DNA from: Nocardioides zhouii
GTDB lineage: Bacteria; Actinomycetota; Actinomycetes; Propionibacteriales; Nocardioidaceae
DNA length: 64,000 nucleotides
Direction: 5' to 3'
NCBI RefSeq assembly: GCF_004137345.1
Contig: NZ_SDWV01000001.1
Location: 248,001-312,000 of the forward strand
Shown: positions 16,977 through 25,535 of the stretch, one piece after another
How positions within the stretch are numbered: position 1 is the stretch's first letter
Layout: every line of letters begins with the position of its first letter
Notes under the pieces: generated by a model
The model's database searches: none
Told to the model about the DNA's origin: nothing
Seen by the model: only the letters and a program-made list of their open reading frames with translations
Made by a program: the position numbers and the translations under genes

Positions 16977-17977
16977 CCACGGGGCGGTACTCCGAGCACG
17001 ACCACGAGCACTACGAGCGGCCCCGACGCCGCACCCGCCCGCGCACCAAGGACCGCCCGTCGTACGACGACGCCGTCCTTGCACTTGTGGTGACCGTCGA
17101 CCGCGGCCGCTTCACCCTGTTGTACGAAGGCCGGCGGGTGATGGCGATGAAGTCGCGCCCGCTCGGCCGCAAGGGGGTCGTCGTCGGCGACCACGTGCGG
17201 GTGGTCGGCGACATGAGCGGCGTCGACGGCTCCCTGGCCCGCATCGTCGAGGTCGTCCCCCGCACCACGACGCTGCGTCGCACCGCCGACGACGACGACC
17301 CCGTCGAGCGCGTCATCGTCTCCAATGCCGACCAGCTCGTCGTGGTGACCGCGCTGGCCGACCCCGAGCCGCGCCCGCGCCTGATCGACCGCGCGCTCGT
17401 GGCGGCGTACGACGCCGGGATGGCGCCGCTGCTCTGCCTCACCAAGGCCGACCTGGCCGATCCCGAGGTGCTGCTGTCGACCTATCGGTCCCTCGGCGTG
17501 CCGTGGGTGGTCACGCAGCTCAGGGGCGAGGGTGCCGGCGACCTGTCCGACCTGCTCGACAAGCTCCGCGGGCGTACGAGCGTCTTCGTGGGCCACAGCG
17601 GGGTCGGCAAGTCGACCCTCGTCAACGCGCTCATCCCCGACGCGCACCGCGAGGTCGGCATCGTCAACGCCGTCACGGGCCGCGGGCGCCACACGTCCAC
17701 CAGTGCCTACCTGCTCGAGCTGCCGGGCGGCGACGGCTGGATCATCGACACCCCCGGCATCCGCTCCTTCGGGCTCGCGCACGTCGATCCCGACCAGCTC
17801 ATCGGGGCGTTCCCCGACCTCGACGAGATGACCGAGGACTGCCCGCGCGGGTGCAGCCACGGCACGGGCGAGCCCGAGTGCGGGCTCGACGAGGCCGTCG
17901 CCGCCGGCCAGGCCGACCCCGACCGGGTCGAGTCGTTCCGCCGGCTGCTCGCCGCCAGGTCCGTGGACGACTACTGA
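16973..17977 (+). CDS. rsgA: Small ribosomal subunit biogenesis GTPase RsgA
   Basis: RsgA checks late 30S subunit maturation. The protein (334 residues) has an OB-fold start ([11 protein letters not shown]) and then a circularly permuted GTPase: LTKAD (G4) comes before [14 protein letters not shown] (G1), with DTPGIRSFG (G3) later. The zinc site CPRGCSH...ECG follows near the C-terminus. The GTG start at 16973 overlaps the aroA stop by four bases, so the two are translationally coupled. Confidence 0.95.
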   Translation: MTTGRYSEHDHEHYERPRRRTRPRTKDRPSYDDAVLALVVTVDRGRFTLLYEGRRVMAMKSRPLGRKGVVVGDHVRVVGDMSGVDGSLARIVEVVPRTTTLRRTADDDDPVERVIVSNADQLVVVTALADPEPRPRLIDRALVAAYDAGMAPLLCLTKADLADPEVLLSTYRSLGVPWVVTQLRGEGAGDLSDLLDKLRGRTSVFVGHSGVGKSTLVNALIPDAHREVGIVNAVTGRGRHTSTSAYLLELPGGDGWIIDTPGIRSFGLAHVDPDQLIGAFPDLDEMTEDCPRGCSHGTGEPECGLDEAVAAGQADPDRVESFRRLLAARSVDDY

Positions 17978-18008
17978 CCAGCGGCGTGGCCGGCGGGAGC
18001 AACCGACC

Positions 18009-18788
18009 TCAATCTGTGCTGTCGAGAATCAGCTGAGTGGCTTCCCGCGGTGCGTCCCATTGTGGGAAGTGACCGCATCGCTCGAACCAGTGCAGCACCG
18101 CGTCGGGGAACAGCTCCGTGGCGCGTGCGGCCTGTCTCGGCACGGTCACCAGATCACGGCGTCCCCACCCGATCGTGACCCGGCCGGGCACTGTGCCAGC
18201 CGGCGCGCCCTCTTGCTTGGGCCCCTTGGTCAGGGCGTCCAGCGCCGCGCCGGTCGACGGGGAGTCGGCCAGCCCGCGCACGTCCGGCAACACGGTCTCG
18301 CCCGAGAGCGCCCAAGGTCGCGCCGACAACTGCGCCAGCAGCAGAGTCCTGCCCACCGGGTTGCCGAGCAGTGCTGGCAGCACTCCTCGCAGCGCCCGGA
18401 CCAGAGCGATCGACGGACGCAGCGTGGCGCCGAAGACGGCCAGCTCGCGGTCGCTCCAGAAGCCGCCCGGGTCCAACGCCACGGTGTCGCCGCCGACTCC
18501 GCGCCGCGCAAGCTCGAGCACCATCCGGCCGCCCATCGACTGGCCCACGGTGGAGACCCCGTCCAGCCCCTGTTCGCGGATGAAGTCCGCAACGGAGTCG
18601 GTCAGGGTGGCGATCGAGACCTCGCCGGTCAACGCCGGCGTCTCACCGAACCCCGGTAGGTCGACAGCGATGACCTCACGGCGCTCGGCCAGGTCGTCGA
18701 TCACGGGGGCCCAGGATCGCCACCCTGCGCCCAGACCGTGCACGAGCAACAGTGGACTGCCGCTTCCGCGTCGGACATGGTTCAACAC
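18009..18788 (-). CDS. Alpha/beta-hydrolase
   Basis: The 259-residue protein has LLLVHGLGAGWRSW (oxyanion region), DLPGFGET, the nucleophile elbow GQSMGGRM, an acid in GWGRRDLVTV and the histidine in RCGHFPQWD. These complete the classical alpha/beta hydrolase triad. It resembles haloperoxidase/hydrolase-type enzymes acting on esters or C-C bonds, and the substrate cannot be told. The start is GTG at 18788, four bases after the stop of the SnoaL-like gene upstream, so the two form an operon. Confidence 0.85.
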   Translation of the reverse strand: MLNHVRRGSGSPLLLVHGLGAGWRSWAPVIDDLAERREVIAVDLPGFGETPALTGEVSIATLTDSVADFIREQGLDGVSTVGQSMGGRMVLELARRGVGGDTVALDPGGFWSDRELAVFGATLRPSIALVRALRGVLPALLGNPVGRTLLLAQLSARPWALSGETVLPDVRGLADSPSTGAALDALTKGPKQEGAPAGTVPGRVTIGWGRRDLVTVPRQAARATELFPDAVLHWFERCGHFPQWDAPREATQLILDSTD

Positions 18789-18792
18789 GGGC

Positions 18793-19203
18793 TCACGCCA
18801 ACCCGAGCTGGGTCAGGATTCCGAGCTCGTCGGAACTGCCCCAGCGCTCAGTCATCTTGCCGTCTGTGAACCGGCTGATCTGCATGCCTCTGACCTTGAT
18901 CGACTTGCCTGTGGCGTCGTGGCCCTGGAAGGCGCCCTGGTGGGTGCCGCTGAGCGTGTAGGCGAACGCCACCTTGTCGTCGTCGGCGACCATCGTGTCC
19001 ACGTCGAGGTGCATGTCGGGGAACGCGGTGCGCATCTCGTTGAAGAACGCCTTGTATCCCTCCGGACCAGGCTGCTGCCCGGGTGCCGGGTCGTGGTCGA
19101 CGCTGTCCGCGGCGACCAGCTGGTCGAAGGCCTCGACATTGCCGGTGTTGACCGCTTCGCCGAAGGCTTCCTGTGCGGCGATGTTGCTCTTCTTGTCGAA
19201 CAT
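18793..19203 (-). CDS. SnoaL-like ester cyclase/polyketide cyclase family protein
   Basis: The 136-residue protein fits the SnoaL fold: VNTGNVEAFDQLVAADSVDH, then AFFNEMRTAFPDMHLDVD, and the paired strands IKVRGMQISRFTDGKMTERW. SnoaL-like proteins share a cone-shaped barrel with NTF2, and some cyclise polyketides while many are uncharacterised. The ATG at 19203 has AAAGGA 6 bases upstream. It is directly upstream of an alpha/beta hydrolase. Confidence 0.85.
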   Translation of the reverse strand: MFDKKSNIAAQEAFGEAVNTGNVEAFDQLVAADSVDHDPAPGQQPGPEGYKAFFNEMRTAFPDMHLDVDTMVADDDKVAFAYTLSGTHQGAFQGHDATGKSIKVRGMQISRFTDGKMTERWGSSDELGILTQLGLA

Positions 19204-19303
19204 CTCGGTCCTTTCGTCGGCGGGCTGGTACAGGCGTCCGTACCCCGCTGACGACGCCACATGTGCCGTCTGCAGCTCCTGTCCTGCGCGAGGACGTCGC
19301 GAC

Positions 19304-19765
19304 CTACCCCCACACGGCGCGGGCGCCGGAGTCGCCGGCGAGGAACAGGCACACCCCCAGGGCAACCGCACCGTCCGTCAGCAGTGCCATCACCGGGATC
19401 CCCAGCCGGGTCTCCCGCGCTCCCCTGCCCGACGCCAGCGCCGAGACGCCGCCCAGTGCCCACGCCGCCAGCAGGGAGACGAGGGCATAGCCGAGCGCCA
19501 CGTTGCGCAGCAGCTCGCCGCGCTCCTCGTGCTCCTCGACCAGCGGCTCGAGCTCGGGACGCGACTCGAGCAGCGCCTCACCGGACTGCGTGGCCAGGAC
19601 CGCCGCCGCCGCGGTGACCACTGCGAGGACGACCAGGGGCCAGCGCAGGAGCCAGCGCCACCGCGGGACGAAGGCGTACGCGAGTCCCGTGAGGGCGGCC
19701 AGAGGACCGAGGACGACCACCGCGTGGACGATGAGCGGGTGCAGCGGCACACCGTTGAGTTCCAT
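19304..19765 (-). CDS. DUF2231-family membrane protein
   Basis: The protein (153 residues) begins MELNGVPLHPLIVHAVVVLGP, the typical DUF2231 opening with the PLHPxxVH motif. Four hydrophobic segments follow (about 10-30, 38-58, 88-110 and 128-147). The family has no assigned function, but a histidine motif like this may bind heme or metal. The gene diverges from hisN across about 42 bases. Confidence 0.85.
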   Translation of the reverse strand: MELNGVPLHPLIVHAVVVLGPLAALTGLAYAFVPRWRWLLRWPLVVLAVVTAAAAVLATQSGEALLESRPELEPLVEEHEERGELLRNVALGYALVSLLAAWALGGVSALASGRGARETRLGIPVMALLTDGAVALGVCLFLAGDSGARAVWG

Positions 19766-19807
19766 GCGTGCAGGGTAGGACCGGTTGCTGGGAATAGCCT
19801 GTGAACC

Positions 19808-20698
19808 ATGCCCATCACCGGCTCCACTGACTACACCGACGACCTGCGCCTGGCGCACGTCCTTGCCGACGACGCGGACTCGACGACGCAGTCGCGCTTC
19901 AAGGCGCTCGACCTGCACGTCATGAGCAAGCCGGACCTCACTCCGGTGACCGACGCCGACTCGGCTGTCGAGGACGGCATCCGCCGCACACTCTCGCGGG
20001 TCCGCTCGCGCGACGCGGTCATCGGCGAGGAGCAGGGCACCACCGGCCACAGCCAGAGGCGCTGGATCGTCGACCCGATCGACGGCACCAAGAACTTCGT
20101 CCGCGGCGTCCCGGTCTGGGCCACCCTCATCGCCCTCGCGGTCGACGACGAGATCGTCCTCGGCGTCGTCTCCGCGCCGCAGCTCCAGCGTCGGTGGTGG
20201 GCCTTGGTCGGCAACGGCGCCTGGACCGGCCGCTCGCTCCTCAAGGCGACGAAGTGCGAGGTCTCCGACGTACGCCGCCTCGAGGACGCGTCGCTCAGCT
20301 ACTCCAACCTCTCGGGCTGGGACGAGCGCGACCGGCTCGACGACTTCGTGTCCCTGTCGCGGCGCTGCTGGCGCACCCGTGCGTACGGCGACTTCTGGTC
20401 CTACATGCTGCTGGCCGAGGGCGCCGTCGACATCGCCGCCGAGCCGGAGCTGGCGCTCTACGACATGGCAGCGCTCGACGTCATCGTGCGCGAGGCCGGT
20501 GGCCGCTTCACCTCGCTGGACGGCACCGACGGTCCGTGGGGCGGCAACGCCCTCGCCACCAACGGCCACCTCCACGACGCCGCGCTGTCCTTCCTCGGCG
20601 CGATGGACGACGACGACGCCGACCCCGACGTGCCGCGCCGCGGCCCCGGCTCGGTGAGCAGCCTGCGCGAGCGCCAGGCCCCTCCGGTCCTCGATTGA
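19808..20698 (+). CDS. hisN: Histidinol-phosphatase (inositol monophosphatase family)
   Basis: The metal site is visible: GEEQG (about 77-81) and WIVDPIDGTKNFVRG (about 90-104), with YDMAALDVIVREAGG near 220. HisN dephosphorylates L-histidinol phosphate, the penultimate step of histidine synthesis in actinobacteria. The length of 296 residues is near normal, with a slightly long acidic tail (DDDDADPD). The aroA, rsgA and hisN neighbourhood is common in actinobacteria and supports HisN over other inositol-phosphatase relatives. Confidence 0.88.
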   Translation: MPITGSTDYTDDLRLAHVLADDADSTTQSRFKALDLHVMSKPDLTPVTDADSAVEDGIRRTLSRVRSRDAVIGEEQGTTGHSQRRWIVDPIDGTKNFVRGVPVWATLIALAVDDEIVLGVVSAPQLQRRWWALVGNGAWTGRSLLKATKCEVSDVRRLEDASLSYSNLSGWDERDRLDDFVSLSRRCWRTRAYGDFWSYMLLAEGAVDIAAEPELALYDMAALDVIVREAGGRFTSLDGTDGPWGGNALATNGHLHDAALSFLGAMDDDDADPDVPRRGPGSVSSLRERQAPPVLD

Positions 20699-20755
20699 GC
20701 GCTACGGTGACCCATCAGTAGTCCCAGGAAACTGGACGAGCGAGAGGTCGAGACC

Positions 20756-21187
20756 GTGAAGATCAACGACGTCATCAACGCCAAGCCCAGCCACCAGGTG
20801 GTGACCATCGGCCCCGACGCGACCGTGCGCGAGCTGATCGCGCTGCTCGCGGAGCACAACGTCGGAGCGCTCGTGGTGAGCGACGACGGCGAGCGGGTCT
20901 CGGGCATCGTCAGCGAGCGCGACGTCGTACGCCGCCTGAACTCCGACGCCGCCGTGCTCGAGAGCCAGGTCCGGGAGATCATGACCGCCGACGTGCGGAC
21001 GTGCTCCGGCACCGACGGCCTCACCGACCTCATGCAGACCATGACCGAGCACCGCATCCGGCACGTCCCGGTGGTCGCCGACGGAAAGCTGACCGGCATC
21101 ATCTCCATCGGTGACGTGGTCAAGAACCGCATCGGCGAGCTCGAGTTCGAGCGCGACCAGCTCGACAACTACGTGCACCAGACCTGA
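20756..21187 (+). CDS. CBS-domain protein
   Basis: The 143 residues are essentially two CBS repeats. The first has VTIGPDATVRELIALLAEHNVGALVV and GIVSERDVVRRL, and the second has MTEHRIRHVPVV and GIISIGDVVKNRI. Paired CBS domains bind adenine nucleotides and act as energy sensors, and stand-alone ones regulate partner proteins. The start is GTG at 20756. It lies 24 bases before the FKBP gene on the same strand. Confidence 0.92.
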   Translation: MKINDVINAKPSHQVVTIGPDATVRELIALLAEHNVGALVVSDDGERVSGIVSERDVVRRLNSDAAVLESQVREIMTADVRTCSGTDGLTDLMQTMTEHRIRHVPVVADGKLTGIISIGDVVKNRIGELEFERDQLDNYVHQT

Positions 21188-21211
21188 CAACGCAACTGAA
21201 CGGAGACACCT

Positions 21212-21583
21212 GTGAGCGAGAAGCCCGACGTCGACCCCCACATGGGCGAGGCGCCCACCGACCTGGAGGTCACCGACCTTGTCGAGGGTGACGGTGCCGA
21301 GGCCACGTCCGGCTCGACCGTGTCGGTCCACTACGTGGGTGTCGCCCACTCCTCGGGCGAGGAGTTCGACGCGTCCTACAACCGTGGCACCCCGCTGCAG
21401 TTCCGCCTCGGCATCGGCCAGGTCATCTCCGGCTGGGACACCGGCGTGCAGGGCATGAAGGTCGGCGGCCGCCGTCGCCTCGTCATCCCGCCGCACCTCG
21501 GCTACGGCGACCGCGGTGCCGGTGGGGCGATCAAGCCCGGCGAGACGCTGATCTTCGTGGTGGACCTGCTCGAGGTCCGCTAG
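21212..21583 (+). CDS. FKBP-type peptidyl-prolyl cis-trans isomerase
   Basis: The 123-residue protein shows the FKBP core: TVSVHYVGVAHSSGEEFDASY, LQFRLGIGQVISGWDTGVQGMKVGG and RRLVIPPHLGYGDRG, ending GETLIFVVDLLEV. No signal peptide is seen, so it acts in the cytoplasm on proline bonds during folding. The start is GTG at 21212. Its TAG stop shares the CTAG at 21580-21583 with the stop of the convergent response regulator. Confidence 0.95.
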   Translation: MSEKPDVDPHMGEAPTDLEVTDLVEGDGAEATSGSTVSVHYVGVAHSSGEEFDASYNRGTPLQFRLGIGQVISGWDTGVQGMKVGGRRRLVIPPHLGYGDRGAGGAIKPGETLIFVVDLLEVR

Positions 21584-22263
21584 CCGCCCGACGCCCAGCC
21601 CTGGGCGTCGTGGACCAGGATCGCGACCTGCACCCGGTTCTCGACGCCCAGCTTGGCGAAGATCCGTCCGACGTGCGTCTTCACCGTCGGCACGCCCATG
21701 AAGAGCTCGGCGGCGATCTCGGCGTTGCTCAGGCCGCGGGCCACCCCGTCGGCGACGTCGCGCTCCCGCTCGGTGAGCGCGGAGAGGGCGTCCGTGGCAG
21801 AGCGCGTGCGCTCCTGCGCCGCCGTGGTCGCACCGTCGCGGGTGACGGCCGCGATCAGCTGGGCGGTGACGCTCGGCGACAACATCGGCTGCCCCGCGGC
21901 GACCGTCCGGATGGCCTCGACCAACCGGGCGGGCTTGGTGTCCTTCAGCAGGAACCCCGCCGCCCCGATCCGCAGGGCACGCAGCACCATGTCGTCGGTG
22001 TCGAAGGTCGTCAGCACGATGATCCTGAGGTGCGGATGCGTGCGCAGCAGCTCCTCGGTCGCGCTCAACCCGTCGCGCACGGGCATCCGGATGTCCATCA
22101 GCACGACGTCGGCGCCCGACGCCGGTACCACGCGCAGGGCCTCCTCGCCGTCACCCGCCTCGGCGACGACGGTGATCCCCGAGTCACCGCCCAGCATCAT
22201 CCGGAGCGCGGCGCGCACCATCGGGTCGTCGTCGACGACCACGAGCGAGATCGCGGTGCTCAC
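21580..22263 (-). CDS. NarL/FixJ-family response regulator
   Basis: The receiver domain has VVVDDDPMVR (acidic pair), DVVLMDIRMP (phosphoacceptor Asp) and LLKDTKP (Lys). A LuxR-type helix-turn-helix follows (LTERERDVADGVARGLSNAEIAAELF, VKTHVGRIFAKLGV). The GTG start at 22263 overlaps the kinase stop by GTGA, so kinase and regulator are coupled. The likely target is the divergent ABC exporter operon at 23550. That link is inferred from position. Confidence 0.93.
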   Translation of the reverse strand: MSTAISLVVVDDDPMVRAALRMMLGGDSGITVVAEAGDGEEALRVVPASGADVVLMDIRMPVRDGLSATEELLRTHPHLRIIVLTTFDTDDMVLRALRIGAAGFLLKDTKPARLVEAIRTVAAGQPMLSPSVTAQLIAAVTRDGATTAAQERTRSATDALSALTERERDVADGVARGLSNAEIAAELFMGVPTVKTHVGRIFAKLGVENRVQVAILVHDAQGWASGG

Positions 22264-23411
22264 GGCATCCACGGGATCCACGCACGCACCGCGTAGCCAC
22301 CGGTCGGGTCGACCCCGTGGCTGATCCGGCCACCGGCCAGCTCGGCCCGTTCGGCGAGGCCGATCAGTCCGAGGCCTGACGCCGGCAGGGCAGGTCCGGG
22401 CACGGCGCCCACCGGCGCGGCGTTGCGCACGGCGATCACCAGACCGTCGTCAGGCGTGCCGGCGATGTCGACGGTGACGGCTGTCCCGGTCGCGTGCTTG
22501 CGTACGTTCGTGAGCGCCTCCTGCACGATCCGGTAGGCCGTACGTCCGGTGGCGGCGGGCATCTCGTCGTCCACGCGGTTCGCAAGGCGTACGCGCATCC
22601 CGCCGGCGGCCTCGTCCGCCACCAGGGCGGCGACGTCGTCGATCCCCGGCTGCGGCCGCTCCGGCGTGCCGTCCGTCGGGAGCGTGGGGTCACGCAGCAC
22701 CCCGAGCACCGCACGCAGGTCGGACAGCGCCCGGTGCGCGTTGTCCTCGATCGACCTCGCCGCCGAGGCGCGCTCGTCGTCCGAGAGGTCGGTGCGATAG
22801 CTCAGCGTGCCGGCGTTCATCGCGACGAGCGAGATCCGGTGCGCGAGCACGTCGTGCATCTCGCGCGCGATGCGGGTGCGCTCGGCCGCCCGTGCCTGGG
22901 CGACGCGGGCGAGCTGCTCGCGCTCGGCGGTGAGGGCGCGATCCCGGTAGGAGTCGAGGAGCTGGCGCTGCGAGCTCATCGCGTAGCCGGTCGCAACGAG
23001 GATCCCGGCGACCAGCAGGCCGAAGGCGATCGAGGCCCACAGCGGGAGGGGGTCCTCGGTGGCGCCGATGCGCTCCTGCACCACCCCGCCGGCAACGGTG
23101 AGCGGCACCACGACCGAGAGCAGCCGCCAGCGACGGTGCGCGGCGAGCGAGCCGACGACCCACGACGACGGGCCGACGCTCGACGTCGAGACGAAGGAGA
23201 AGAGCCCCAGCACGATGCCGATGAGGGTGGGCTGACGGTGACGCCACCGGATCAGGACGAAGGAGGCGACGCCGAGGGCCAGGTCTCCGACGAGCAGCCA
23301 CGTCATCAGGCGATCGCTCACGCCCACGTCGACGGCAGTGAAGACCGTGACGCCCCAGGCGACCGCGCTGATCAGCAGCGCCAGCGCGTAGCGCCACATC
23401 GTCGCCATCAT
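22260..23411 (-). CDS. Sensor histidine kinase (HisKA_3 type)
   Basis: The 383-residue protein has several N-terminal hydrophobic helices (about 5-160) and a dimerisation/phosphoacceptor segment ERTRIAREMHDVLAHRISLVAMN carrying the His. The ATPase domain has IVQEALTNVRKHA (N box) and a GLGLIGLAERAELAGG glycine box. It pairs with the NarL-type regulator immediately downstream. The membrane region has little outside the bilayer, as in kinases that sense membrane state or an adjacent transporter. Confidence 0.92.
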   Translation of the reverse strand: MMATMWRYALALLISAVAWGVTVFTAVDVGVSDRLMTWLLVGDLALGVASFVLIRWRHRQPTLIGIVLGLFSFVSTSSVGPSSWVVGSLAAHRRWRLLSVVVPLTVAGGVVQERIGATEDPLPLWASIAFGLLVAGILVATGYAMSSQRQLLDSYRDRALTAEREQLARVAQARAAERTRIAREMHDVLAHRISLVAMNAGTLSYRTDLSDDERASAARSIEDNAHRALSDLRAVLGVLRDPTLPTDGTPERPQPGIDDVAALVADEAAGGMRVRLANRVDDEMPAATGRTAYRIVQEALTNVRKHATGTAVTVDIAGTPDDGLVIAVRNAAPVGAVPGPALPASGLGLIGLAERAELAGGRISHGVDPTGGYAVRAWIPWMP

Positions 23412-23549
23412 GGGCCGAGCCTAGGGCGACCGGAGTCGTGGCCGCGTCCGACCCAGGTGTCGACCTGGCGCGTACGGCGATACCTGGGGTGGAGGTCGTC
23501 GAGCCCTGCGCCCGATGTCCCGGACCCGTTGCTCACGGAGGCTAGAGCC

Positions 23550-24446
23550 ATGATCACAGTCGAGAACCTCACCAAGCGCTACGGCGGCTTCACCGCCGTC
23601 GACGACATCTCCTTCCAGGTCCGCCCGGGCAGCGTCGTCGGGTTCCTGGGGCCCAACGGAGCCGGCAAGTCCACCGCGATGCGGATGATGACCGGCCTCA
23701 CGCCCGTCACCGCGGGCCGCTCCACCATCCTCGGGCAGCCCTTCCGCGATCTGCACAACCCGGGCCGCCAGGTGGGCGTGATGCTCGACGCGTCGGCGCA
23801 GCACCCGGGTCGTACGGGCCGCGAGGTGCTGCGCGTCGCGGCAGTCTCCGTCGGCGTCTCGAAGGCGCGGGTCGAGGAGGTGCTCGCAGTCGTCGGCCTC
23901 ACCGACGACGAGGCGGGCCGCCGGGTCCGCAACTACTCGCTCGGCATGCGCCAGCGGCTGGGCATCGCCGCGGCGCTGCTCGGCGAGCCGCAGGTGCTGA
24001 TCCTCGACGAGCCGGCCAACGGCCTCGACCCGCAGGGCATCCACTGGATGCGCGGGCTGCTGCGGCGCTTCGCCGACGGCGGCGGCACCGTGCTGCTCTC
24101 GAGCCACCTGCTGCACGAGGTCCAGATCGTCGCCGACGACCTGGTGATGATCGGTCGCGGCCGCATCGTGGCGATGGGCTCCAAGGACGAGCTGCTCAGC
24201 CGAGGCGGCACCACCGTCCACTCCACTGACGACACGCGACTGGTCGCGCTGCTCGAGCAGGCCGACGTCCCGGTCACGCGCACCGGCTCCGGGCTGGTCG
24301 TCGACGCCGAGCCCGCCGTCGTCGGCAGGATCGCCGCCGCGGAGCGGATCGTGCTCCTCGAGCTGCGCACCGGCGGCTCCGAAGGCCTCGAAGAGATGTT
24401 CCTCGGCCTCACGGCCGCCACGTCCCGCGAAGGAGAAGCAGCATGA
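23550..24446 (+). CDS. ABC transporter ATP-binding protein
   Basis: The protein (298 residues) has Walker A GPNGAGKST, Q-loop region RQVGVML, signature YSLGMRQRLGIA, Walker B VLILDEPANGLD and H-loop LSSHLLHEV. It belongs to the ABC-2 exporter ATPases (CcmA/BcrA type). The ATG at 23550 follows GGAGG by 8 bases. Its stop overlaps the ATG of the permease gene (ATGA), so the two form one exporter. The divergent two-component system probably controls it. Confidence 0.95.
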   Translation: MITVENLTKRYGGFTAVDDISFQVRPGSVVGFLGPNGAGKSTAMRMMTGLTPVTAGRSTILGQPFRDLHNPGRQVGVMLDASAQHPGRTGREVLRVAAVSVGVSKARVEEVLAVVGLTDDEAGRRVRNYSLGMRQRLGIAAALLGEPQVLILDEPANGLDPQGIHWMRGLLRRFADGGGTVLLSSHLLHEVQIVADDLVMIGRGRIVAMGSKDELLSRGGTTVHSTDDTRLVALLEQADVPVTRTGSGLVVDAEPAVVGRIAAAERIVLLELRTGGSEGLEEMFLGLTAATSREGEAA

Positions 24447-25246
24447 GCACCACCACGACGTACGCCGGCACCCCCGCCGTCGGCGGGAGCCCCACCGCAC
24501 CCACTCCCCAGCCCCTGGCCGGACGGCCGGGCGTCCCCTTCGGGCGCACGCTCCAGGCTGAGCTCCGCAAGATGGTCGACACCCGCGCCGGGCGCTGGAT
24601 GGTCATCGTGATGGCGGCGGCGACCGTGGTCGTCCTCGCAGCGTTCATCATCTGGGGACCGGCCGAGGAAGCGACGTTCGCGAGCCTGGTGCAGCTCTCG
24701 ACCGTGCCCCTCGCGATGCTGCTCCCGATCCTGGGCATCATGGCCACGACCGCCGAGTGGTCGCAGCGCACCGGGCTGGTCACGTTCACCCTCGAGCCGC
24801 GTCGTGGCCGGGTGGTCCTGGCCAAGGCGCTCGCCGCCCTGCTGCTCGCCCTGGCGCTCCTCGTCGTCGCGTTCGCGGCCGCTGCTGCAGCGACCCCCTT
24901 CGGCACCGGCGAGTGGGACCTGTCGGCTGCGGCCGCCGGCGGTGTCGTGCTGGCGCTGATGATCTTCGTCCTGCAGGGCGTCGCGTTCGGGCTGCTGTTC
25001 CTCAACACCCCCGTCGCGATCGTCACGGTGCTGGTGCTGCCGACCGTCTGGTCGATCGCCACCTCGATCATCGGCGCGCTCGAGGACGCCGGGACATGGC
25101 TCAACCTCGACTCAGTGACCGCTCCGCTGTTCACGGGCGAGATGGCGGGCAAGGACTGGGCCCACCTCGCCACCTCCGGTGCCGTGTGGGTGCTGCTGCC
25201 GCTCGCGGTCGGCACCTACCGGGTGCTGCACCGCGAGGTGAAGTAG
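24443..25246 (+). CDS. ABC-2 type transporter permease
   Basis: The 267-residue protein has a soluble proline-rich N-terminus, then LQAELRKMVDTRAGRWMVI typical of ABC-2 permeases, and six hydrophobic segments between about 50 and 260. It forms the membrane channel for the ATPase encoded just upstream with an ATGA overlap. The substrate is not evident. Related exporters move peptides, antibiotics or lipids. Confidence 0.9.
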   Translation: MSTTTTYAGTPAVGGSPTAPTPQPLAGRPGVPFGRTLQAELRKMVDTRAGRWMVIVMAAATVVVLAAFIIWGPAEEATFASLVQLSTVPLAMLLPILGIMATTAEWSQRTGLVTFTLEPRRGRVVLAKALAALLLALALLVVAFAAAAAATPFGTGEWDLSAAAAGGVVLALMIFVLQGVAFGLLFLNTPVAIVTVLVLPTVWSIATSIIGALEDAGTWLNLDSVTAPLFTGEMAGKDWAHLATSGAVWVLLPLAVGTYRVLHREVK

Positions 25247-25250
25247 CGCC

Positions 25251-25499
25251 TCACCAGGGGACGTCGATCTCGACCTCTCCGGTGGCGACCCTGGCCACCT
25301 GCCCGCCCATCGTGACCACGTCACCCGGGGCGAGCTGGCGGCCTCGGCGCGTCTCGACCTCACCGTTGACCGACACCGCACCGTCGGCGATGACGGGCTT
25401 GGCCTCGGCGCCGGACTCGACCAGGTTGGCCAGCTTCATGAACTGGCCCAGCCGGATCGACTCGTCGCGGATCGGCACGTCGACGGGTTCGGATGTCAT
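25251..25499 (-). CDS. Small RNA-binding S4-domain protein (YbcJ-like)
   Basis: The 82-residue protein carries an S4 RNA-binding module: IRLGQFMKLANLVESGAEAK, VIADGAVSVNGEVETRRGRQL and PGDVVTMGG. Proteins of this size are ribosome- or rRNA-associated. I used the ATG at 25499. A TTG at 25511 would add four residues. It converges with the ABC permease, four bases apart. Confidence 0.9.
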   Translation of the reverse strand: MTSEPVDVPIRDESIRLGQFMKLANLVESGAEAKPVIADGAVSVNGEVETRRGRQLAPGDVVTMGGQVARVATGEVEIDVPW

Positions 25500-25535
25500 G
25501 TGTCCAGTCAACCACTGCGGCTAGGGTCGGCGACC

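Noticed and set aside
13239..17084. Very long open frame on the minus strand
   Set aside because: It lies opposite the fused sigma factor, doxX and aroA genes, and is Arg/Gly-rich. It is an artefact of high GC at third codon positions.
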